6,875 nt of DNA from JBQTIP01 sp052388025. GTDB taxonomy: Bacteria > Actinomycetota > UBA4738 > HRBIN12. Positions 1-4,373 of this stretch are shown here, one piece after another. A model generated the notes under the pieces. The model did not search any database. It saw nothing but the letters and a program-made list of their open reading frames with translations, and had not been told where the DNA came from. The DNA is taken from NCBI GenBank assembly GCA_052388025.1, contig JBQTIP010000269.1:1-6875 (forward strand), in the 5' to 3' direction. The translations under genes were made by a program, and so were the position numbers. Numbering within the stretch: the stretch's first letter is position 1; every line of letters begins with the position of its first letter.

Positions 1-571
1 GCCGGAACGCGACGATCAGCCCGCCGACGTTTCCCACGAACCGCGTAAGCGCTGCCGACAGGCCGGTAAACAGCGGCCCGTAGACCGCGGGCGTGGACCT
101 CCACTTCGGCCCCACGAGCGACGCCAGCGGGTCAAGCGGGAAGTCCGCCGGGGCCGCGACGTAGGGGTTCGCGTGATACGTGCTCGCGATGCGACCGTAG
201 TACGCGTAGCTGTACACGTCGCGGGAGAACAGGAGCGGAAGGAACAGCACGACCACGTGGTAGGCGACGGCCACCCCGATCACGAGCCGCACCGACAGGT
301 TCCCGCGCCACGCCTCCCGGAGCACGAGCAGGAACGTGGCGGCCGCGACGACGACCGCCACGACTCCGATCGCGGCTAGCGCCGACCCGTGCACCTCGTC
401 GAGACCGACCAGGCCGGCCAGCCATCGAAACGGCCCCGACGGCTCTGCTTCCGGCGGCAGCACCGGTTGGAACGGCGATCCCGGCGTCGCCGCAACCAGG
501 GCGACGAATAGCACGCCGGCGGCCGAGGCGAGAACGGCGGTGTTCCTCCGGGTCGGGGCAGAGCCGGACAT
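1..571 (-). CDS. GT-C type membrane mannosyltransferase (MptB-like), N-terminal part
   Basis: This gene reads leftward from an ATG at 571-569 and is open to the left edge, giving 190 residues with no stop. The protein is strongly hydrophobic. Membrane segments are visible at about residues 11-29, 64-86 and 94-114. The loop after the third segment holds the diagnostic signature: RDVYSYAYYGRI at 117-128, NPYV at 135-138, then DFPLDPL and a TPAVYGPLF block at 160-168. An Asp just after an early membrane segment (D118 here) is the expected catalytic or metal-contacting residue of GT-C enzymes. The pattern matches actinobacterial polyprenol-phosphomannose-dependent alpha-1,6-mannosyltransferases (MptA/MptB) and related DUF2029/GT87 proteins, which extend lipoglycans at the outer face of the membrane. 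Family and fold are well supported; the acceptor is not. No strong Shine-Dalgarno lies before 571, and the upstream oxidase remnant ends 26 bases away on the same strand, so transcription may once have been shared. Confidence 0.8.
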   Translation of the reverse strand, partial: MSGSAPTRRNTAVLASAAGVLFVALVAATPGSPFQPVLPPEAEPSGPFRWLAGLVGLDEVHGSALAAIGVVAVVVAAATFLLVLREAWRGNLSVRLVIGVAVAYHVVVLFLPLLFSRDVYSYAYYGRIASTYHANPYVAAPADFPLDPLASLVGPKWRSTPAVYGPLFTGLSAALTRFVGNVGGLIVAFR

Positions 572-597
572 CGCGAGCCGACTGTAGCTCAGGCCCT

Positions 598-933
598 CTA
601 CATGAGCTCCCTGAAGTAGTCGTTGAGGAAACGCCCATCCGGATCCTCCGTCTGCCGGATCTCGAGGAACCGCTCCCAGTCTTGCGCGTTGACCAACTTC
701 ACGCCGATCACGGTCGAACTCACCTGCGCGAGCCCCATCGGGCCGCCTGGAGTTCCAGTGTTCGCGAAGCAGGCGTTCAGGGAATGGAAGCTGCCCCCCA
801 CCCTGAGCGGGGACGGGTAGGCGTCCTCGTCCTTGACGACGGCGATCAGCTGGTCGACGTCCCTCGGGGCGGCAACCACGCGCGGAGTGCTGGACGCCGA
901 CTTGTTCCAGTTCGTGAACCGCCGCGTGTTCAT
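598..933 (-). pseudogene. FAD-linked sugar-lactone oxidase remnant with two internal deletions
   Basis: From the ATG at 933-931 to the TAG at 600-598 there are only 111 residues, whereas FAD-linked L-gulono-/D-arabinono-lactone-type oxidases usually have about 400-450. Three family segments are joined. The first is the start of the FAD-binding PCMH domain: RFTNWNKSASSTPRVVAAP, then the RVGGSFHSLNACFANTGT region, where the His of GSFHS lies in the usual flavin-attachment region. The second is a later PCMH piece, GLAQVSSTVIGVKLVNAQ, and the third is the extreme C-terminus, DWERFLEIRQTEDPDGRFLNDYF. From family knowledge about 50 residues are missing at the first joint (near 745-760) and roughly 300 at the second (near 681-690). 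Both joints keep frame. The substrate domain and most FAD contacts are absent, so enzymatic activity is not expected. The start overlaps the TGA of the dead merR gene as ATGA. The longer open frame to 1113 includes merR sequence read in the same frame and is not the native start. Confidence 0.75.
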
Positions 934-1363
934 CTCGAGCAGCGGATCGGCGGTGGCCCCACACTCGAATGAACTCCTGCTCGCATGGCCAAGGGCTCGC
1001 GTCCTGACGGTCGCCAGCGGACGGAAGTCGCTCGACCAGGACGACCAGTCGCTTCCGTAGCCCCGTAGCCGGGCGATGTCCCGGTCCATCTCCGCGATCC
1101 GCTCCCTCATCATGCGCTCGGTGTGGCCGCAGGGGCAGAGCCTCGGTCCAGCACTGGAGGAGTTCGGCTACCTCCCGGAGCTGCAATCCGATCCGCTGTG
1201 CCCCCTTGATGAATCGAATACGTTCCAGGTAGCCCTCGTCGAAGAGGCGGTACCCGGCCTGCGTCCGTTCGGGCTCCGGGAGCAGCCCAATGCGCTCGTA
1301 TTAGCGAACGGCGTCCGGGGTCAGCCCGGCCATTCCCGCAAGTTTCCCCACCGTGAGAGCCAT
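930..1363 (-). pseudogene. MerR-family regulator, disrupted by a stop and frameshifts
   Basis: Read leftward from the ATG at 1363, this begins as a textbook MerR DNA-binding domain: MALTVGKLAGMAGLTPDAVR, a stop, then YERIGLLPEPERTQAGYRLF. The stop is TAA at 1303-1301, exactly where MerR proteins carry the first Tyr of VRYYERIGLL. The frame later shifts near 1153 and near 1138, so the text moves to LDRGS, then to CPCGHTERMMRERIAEMDRDIARLR. An 8-bp tandem duplication at 1055-1070 shifts it again to KRLVVLVERLPS and WPCEQEFIRV. A TG repeat near 960-964 would explain a last shift to a TGA at 932-930, which overlaps the oxidase ATG. Repaired, the protein would be about 141 residues, normal for the family, with CPC, His and a later Cys placed like effector-binding residues of metal- or thiol-sensing members; the effector is unknown. 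Family assignment and inactivity are sure. The two single-base losses are inferred from family consensus. Confidence 0.85.
1055..1070. repeat. Exact 8-bp tandem duplication inside the MerR pseudogene
   Basis: CCGTAGCC occurs twice back to back (1055-1062 and 1063-1070). Taking out one copy restores a continuous minus-strand reading across the site, from DRDIARLR into KRLVVLVERLPS, exactly as a MerR dimerisation helix should run. This indicates a replication-slippage type duplication that inactivated or further damaged the gene, rather than a simple base-calling error. Confidence 0.85.
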
Positions 1364-1370
1364 GCCCCCC

Positions 1371-1401
1371 TGGTAAACGTTGGAGCGGGCTCCAATGTCA
1401 T
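1371..1401 (-). promoter_or_regulatory. MerR-type operator/promoter before the dead merR-oxidase operon
   Basis: A near-perfect dyad occupies 1377-1398. Its arms are 1377-1386 (ACGTTGGAGC) and 1389-1398 (GCTCCAATGT) around a GG centre, with one non-Watson-Crick pair (1379 with 1396). Read on the minus strand it sits between a -35-like ATGACA (1401-1396) and a weak -10-like TTACCA (1376-1371), 19 bp apart. MerR-family regulators bind such dyads in promoters with over-long 19-20 bp spacers and untwist them. The -10 ends only 7 bases before the merR ATG, so a leaderless mRNA is likely. The dyad is seen directly; the promoter boxes and the link to this MerR are inferred. It is intact although the regulator is not. 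Confidence 0.6.
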
Positions 1402-1446
1402 CCGTTGGGAGGAATCAAACTGACCACGACCGCCCGGCGGCCGTTC

Positions 1447-1476
1447 TTGACCTTGGGTCTCAACAGAACGTAGATT
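1447..1476 (+). promoter_or_regulatory. Probable sigma-70-type promoter of amt
   Basis: TTGACC at 1447-1452 and TAGATT at 1471-1476 are 18 bp apart. They match the -35 consensus at five of six positions and the actinobacterial TANNNT form of the -10. Transcription would begin near 1483 and give a leader of about 36 bases ending in the strong ribosome-binding site before amt. I could not recognise a convincing GlnR or NtrC site here, so nitrogen control is not shown by the sequence. Confidence 0.5.
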
Positions 1477-1518
1477 TCGGCCGACGCAATCTGCTCAGCC
1501 GCAAGAAGGAGAGGAACC

Positions 1519-2736
1519 GTGCCCGACATCGACACCGGTGACACCGCCTGGCTCCTCGCCTCCTCCGCCCTCGTGATGTTCATGACCCCCGGACTGGCCT
1601 TCTTCTACGGGGGGCTCGTGCGGGCAAAGAACGTGCTGGGAACCATGATGCAGTCGTTCATCGCCCTGGCGCTGGTCACGGTGCTGTGGGTACTGATCGG
1701 CTACACGCTGGCGTTCGGGCCGGACAAGGCGGGGTTGATCGGCGGGCTGGACTTCGTCGGCCTCCGCGACGTCGGCGCCGCCCCGAGCGCGTACGCGCCG
1801 ACCGTGCCGGCGACGGCTTACATGGTCTTCCAGCTCATGTTCGCCATCATCACCCCGGCGCTCATCGCTGGTGCGTTCGCGGAGCGGATGAAGTTCTCCG
1901 GCTATCTCATGTTCATCGGGCTCTGGTCGATCTTCGTCTACGCGCCGGTGGCGCATTGGGAGTGGGGAGGCGGGTTCCTCGGCGCGAGCGGCGTGGGCGC
2001 CCTGGACTTCGCCGGTGGCGCGGTCGTGCACGCCAATGCCGGCGCCGCGGCGCTGGCGACGGCGATCTACCTGGGCAAGCGTCGCGGCCATGGGTCCGAG
2101 GACATGTCGGCGCACAACATCCCGTTCGTGCTGATGGGCGCGGGGATCCTGTGGTTCGGCTGGTTCGGGTTCAACGCCGGCAGCGCGCTGGCCTCGAACG
2201 CGCTCGCGTCGAGCGCGTTCGTGAACACGCAGCTCGGCGCGGCCGCGGCGATTCTCGGATGGATCATCGCGGAGCGGGTGCGAAGCGGTAGGGCCACCAC
2301 GATCGGGGCAGCCACCGGTGCGGTGGCCGGCCTGGCAACGATCACGCCGGCCGCGGGGTACGTGCAGCCGCTGGCCGCTCTCGTGATCGGCCTGGCCGCG
2401 GGCTTCCTGTGCTTCCTGGCCGTGGGCTTGAAGGGTCGCCTCGGCTACGACGACTCGCTCGACGTGGTCGGGGTGCACATGGTCGGCGGCGTCCTCGGGG
2501 TGCTGCTCACCGGCGCATTCGCCAGCCTAGCCATCAACTCGGGCGGGGCGGCGGCGAGCCTGGCCCAGGTGGGGAAGCAGGGGGTGCTGGCCGGGGCCAC
2601 CGTCGCCTTCTCGTTCGCCGTCACGATGGCGATCCTGAAGATCACCGATGTCACCGTCGGCCTGCGCGTCACCGAGGAGCACGAAGAGGCCGGCCTGGAC
2701 GTCTCGCAGCACGGGGAGTTCGGGTACCGCCTCTGA
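1519..2736 (+). CDS. amt: Ammonium transporter (Amt/AmtB family)
   Basis: This is an intact 405-residue channel that conducts ammonium/ammonia across the cytoplasmic membrane; the length is normal for Amt proteins. The GTG start at 1519 is fixed by AAGGAG at 1506-1511, 7 bases upstream. Expected landmarks are present: MTPGLAFFYGGLVR in the first helix, the Phe gate at F108 (MFAIITPALIAGAFAER) and F218 (GWFGFNAGS), W149 in the periplasmic ammonium site, D163 in LDFAGGAVVH, and the twin pore histidines H171 and H320 (DVVGVHMVGG). About eleven membrane helices can be traced. The C-terminal tail, GLRVTEEHEEAGLDVSQHGE, is the conserved regulatory segment that contacts PII (GlnK) proteins in the family, so PII control is likely. 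No glnK follows, unlike the common amtB-glnK pairing; a flavoprotein remnant begins 19 bases after the stop. Methylammonium is a known alternative substrate of the family. Confidence 0.95.
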   Translation: MPDIDTGDTAWLLASSALVMFMTPGLAFFYGGLVRAKNVLGTMMQSFIALALVTVLWVLIGYTLAFGPDKAGLIGGLDFVGLRDVGAAPSAYAPTVPATAYMVFQLMFAIITPALIAGAFAERMKFSGYLMFIGLWSIFVYAPVAHWEWGGGFLGASGVGALDFAGGAVVHANAGAAALATAIYLGKRRGHGSEDMSAHNIPFVLMGAGILWFGWFGFNAGSALASNALASSAFVNTQLGAAAAILGWIIAERVRSGRATTIGAATGAVAGLATITPAAGYVQPLAALVIGLAAGFLCFLAVGLKGRLGYDDSLDVVGVHMVGGVLGVLLTGAFASLAINSGGAAASLAQVGKQGVLAGATVAFSFAVTMAILKITDVTVGLRVTEEHEEAGLDVSQHGEFGYRL

Positions 2737-2755
2737 CGGGCTCGGGCAACGACGC

Positions 2756-3103
2756 ATGCACCGCGGCGGCACGATCGACCGGATCGAACCGGGCCGCGTC
2801 AGCGGCACGGACGAGTTCCAGGAGCCGATCTCCCTCGAGGTCGACGGGATCGTCCTCGTGACCCAGCAGCTGTCGAACGACGCGCTGTACAACGACCTTG
2901 TCGGCGACCCGGCAGCACTGGATGCGTCCGGGATCGAAGCCGTGTACCGGATCGGCGACTGCGTGGCTCCACGCATGATCTCCGAGGCGATCTTCGACGG
3001 CCACCGGCTGGCACGCGAGATCGACAGCCCCGATCCGAGGGTCCCGCGTCCTTTCGAACGCGAGCGCGGAGTCCCCGCCGTGGACCCTGTTGTTCCGAGG
3101 TGA
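2756..3103 (+). pseudogene. C-terminal remnant of a TMADH/dimethylamine-dehydrogenase-like flavoprotein
   Basis: This open stretch of 115 codons matches only the last part of trimethylamine/dimethylamine dehydrogenase-like enzymes. These are OYE-fold NADH:flavin oxidoreductases of about 650-730 residues with an N-terminal FMN barrel, a 4Fe-4S cluster and C-terminal nucleotide-binding domains. Visible here are HRGGTIDRIEPGRV, IVLVTQQLSNDALYNDL, and the highly characteristic YRIGDCVAPRMISEAIFDG with HRLAREIDSPDP, the family's second nucleotide-binding motif and closing helix. The barrel, the Cys cluster and the first Rossmann motif are all missing. Family similarity starts at about the ATG at 2756, so the break lies around 2740-2757, right behind amt. 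No Shine-Dalgarno precedes the ATG. It ends in the tandem stops TGA TAG at 3101-3106. It is most likely a deletion remnant; a short expressed protein cannot be excluded. The dehydrogenase subtype and original amine are not determinable. Confidence 0.75.
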
Positions 3104-3117
3104 TAGACGGTGACGAT

Positions 3118-3146
3118 ACCTGCCTCCCGTCGGGAAGAATCCAGGT
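3118..3146 (+). other. Possible small hairpin before the VOC gene
   Basis: Two nested inverted repeats lie in the 98-bp gap between the flavoprotein remnant and the VOC gene. The inner one is TCCC/GGGA (3125-3128 and 3132-3135) around GTC. The outer one is ACCTG/CAGGT (3118-3122 and 3142-3146). There is no T-run, so it is not a classical terminator. It could be a weak regulatory hairpin or operator, or chance. I see no other structured element or convincing promoter in 3104-3201. Confidence 0.2.
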
Positions 3147-3201
3147 GAGGGGCGGCGTTATGGCGAGGGTACCGATGCCCTGAAGGCGCAGGAGAAGAGC
3201 C

Positions 3202-3693
3202 ATGGCCATCAAACGCATGAACCACGCGGTGCTCTACGTCCGGGACGCCGAGCGCACGTACGCGTTCTACCGGGACGTGCTCGGCTTCCGGGTGGTCGGC
3301 GAGATGCCCGGCGCCAAGTTCCTCCAGGCGCCGGACTCCACGAACGACCACGACCTGGCCCTGTTCAGCATCGGCGAGGGCGCCGGCGACTCGACCGCCG
3401 GGCGGAGCACGGTGGGCCTTTACCACATCGCCGGGGAGGTCCAGCCGCTCGGCGCCCTGCAGGAGATCGCCGGGCGGCTCACGAACGCCGGCGCGCTCGC
3501 CGGCGCGACCGACCACGCCACCACGAAGGCGCTCTACGCGAAGGACCCCGACGGGCTGGAGTTCGAGGTGTGCTGGATCGTGCCGGGCGAGCTCCTCACC
3601 GACGACGTGGCGGCCGCGAAGACGAAGCTCCGCCCGCTGGACCTGCAGGCGGAGATCGAGCGATACGGTCCGGAGACCGTCGGGGGCAGGTAG
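3202..3693 (+). CDS. VOC-fold metalloprotein (glyoxalase/extradiol dioxygenase superfamily)
   Basis: This intact 163-residue cytoplasmic protein starts at an ATG with GGAG at 3191-3194, 7 bases upstream. It has the two beta-alpha-beta-beta-beta modules of the vicinal oxygen chelate fold. The first opens with MNHAVLYVRDAERTYAFYRD and VLGFRVVGEM. The second opens with GLYHIAGEV and closes with YAKDPDGLEFEVCW. Likely divalent-metal ligands, from position in the fold, are H8, H50, H75 and E122. DPDG before the final strand is typical of glyoxalase and catechol-dioxygenase-like members. The tail after residue 127 carries RPLDLQAEIERYG, seen in many VOC proteins of unassigned substrate. It stands alone downstream of the flavoprotein remnant and converges on the next gene. 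The fold is sure. Lyase, dioxygenase or resistance roles cannot be separated from sequence, so no gene symbol is given. Confidence 0.88.
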   Translation: MAIKRMNHAVLYVRDAERTYAFYRDVLGFRVVGEMPGAKFLQAPDSTNDHDLALFSIGEGAGDSTAGRSTVGLYHIAGEVQPLGALQEIAGRLTNAGALAGATDHATTKALYAKDPDGLEFEVCWIVPGELLTDDVAAAKTKLRPLDLQAEIERYGPETVGGR

Positions 3694-3774
3694 AAAGGCC
3701 GAGCTCCGTTCCGGGAGATCGTGGCGGGATGGGTCGTCACGAGGGACAGCACCCGTAGATTCGAACGGCAGGCC

Positions 3775-4236
3775 TCAGGCGGCCCCTTGCTCCTCGAGCT
3801 TCTGCTTGAGCATGTTTAGGTTCTTCTGGATGGCGGGCTTAACGAGCATCGGGAAGATCAGCGGCCACATGACACCCTGGAAGCCGTCGGGCTTGGGCAT
3901 GGTCATCGTGCGCTCGACCTTGGTTCCGCCGTCCTCGGCGGTCAGGACGAAATCGCTCGGGATGACCGGGCCGCGCGGGTCGGTGGCGTCGAAGGCAAAC
4001 CGCCTGCCCGCCTCGTAGGCGGTGATCGTCACCTGGTTCTCGAAGTCCTTGCCCTGCCCCGGTAGCCAGCCCCAGCTCTTGTACGTGGTTCCGACGCCGA
4101 TCGGTCCGTCGCTCGTCTTCTCGGCCCTGTAGCGGTACGGCGACCACTGCGAGTGCTTGGTGATGTCCGACAGGGACGCGAAAACGTCGTCGGGGCTCCG
4201 GCTGATGTGTGTGGTCCAAGTGGTGGTCGTGCTCAT
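3775..4236 (-). CDS. SRPBCC (START-like/polyketide cyclase-like) protein
   Basis: This 153-residue protein runs leftward from the ATG at 4236 to the TGA at 3777-3775; AGGAG at 4246-4242 lies 5 bases before the start. The opening, TTWTTHISRSPDDVFASLSDI followed by HSQWSPY, is the first strand and paired helices of the SRPBCC helix-grip fold. GVGTTYKSWGW, VTITAYEAGRRFAFDAT, DFVLTAEDGGTKVERTMTM and the long amphipathic C-terminal helix from about residue 124 complete it. Such proteins enclose a hydrophobic ligand in a deep cavity; the ligand is unknown here. It has no signal peptide. It is transcribed divergently from the molybdenum hydroxylase operon and converges with the VOC gene, leaving 81 bases between the stops. 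CoxG of CO-dehydrogenase operons is also SRPBCC, but this sequence lacks the CoxG opening pattern, so the neighbourhood does not make it CoxG. Confidence 0.85.
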   Translation of the reverse strand: MSTTTTWTTHISRSPDDVFASLSDITKHSQWSPYRYRAEKTSDGPIGVGTTYKSWGWLPGQGKDFENQVTITAYEAGRRFAFDATDPRGPVIPSDFVLTAEDGGTKVERTMTMPKPDGFQGVMWPLIFPMLVKPAIQKNLNMLKQKLEEQGAA

Positions 4237-4373
4237 GCCGGCTCCTCTCTCTTCACGGGCACTCTAATCCCATGGACCGGCTGGAGGGAACTCGGCTTTC
4301 GCGCCCCACAGCCCGATGACGGATAATCCGGCAGCACCGCATCGGCCGGGCACGAGAGACAGGTGATCGCCGG
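4237..4373. promoter_or_regulatory. Divergent promoter region between SRPBCC and molybdenum hydroxylase genes
   Basis: This 137-bp gene-free stretch must hold the start signals for both flanking genes. On the plus strand GATAAT at 4322-4327 fits a -10 box at five of six positions, about 45 bases before the GTG of the large subunit; the matching -35 is weak (TTTCGC, 4297-4302). On the minus strand TAGAGT (complement of 4261-4266) fits TANNNT about 25 bases before the SRPBCC start, again without a good -35. I see no clear operator dyad or riboswitch. Confidence 0.3.

Noticed and set aside
132..638. 168-codon minus-strand open frame near the left edge
   Set aside because: Arg and Gly-rich shadow; the neighbouring minus frame from 571 carries clear membrane helices and the DVYSY GT-C signature.
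1495..2478. Long minus-strand open frame of 327 codons opposite amt
   Set aside because: It is rich in Arg, His and Gly with no family motif, and is the GC-driven shadow of the clearly real Amt gene.
2527..3516. 329-codon minus-strand open frame across amt, the flavoprotein remnant and the VOC gene
   Set aside because: It crosses three plus-strand coding stretches and has no domain of its own.
3694..3774. Possible bidirectional terminator between the VOC and SRPBCC genes
   Set aside because: Only a short CTCC/GGAG pairing is present and there is no T-run on either strand.
3735..3775. TTCGAA-containing stretch in the convergent gap, resembling a tRNA T-loop or attachment site
   Set aside because: The flanking five bases do not pair into a T-arm and no acceptor or anticodon arm can be drawn.
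3775..4236. SRPBCC protein as CoxG of a CO dehydrogenase operon
   Set aside because: It is on the opposite strand, lacks the CoxG N-terminal pattern, and the large subunit lacks the CO-dehydrogenase AYRCSFR loop.
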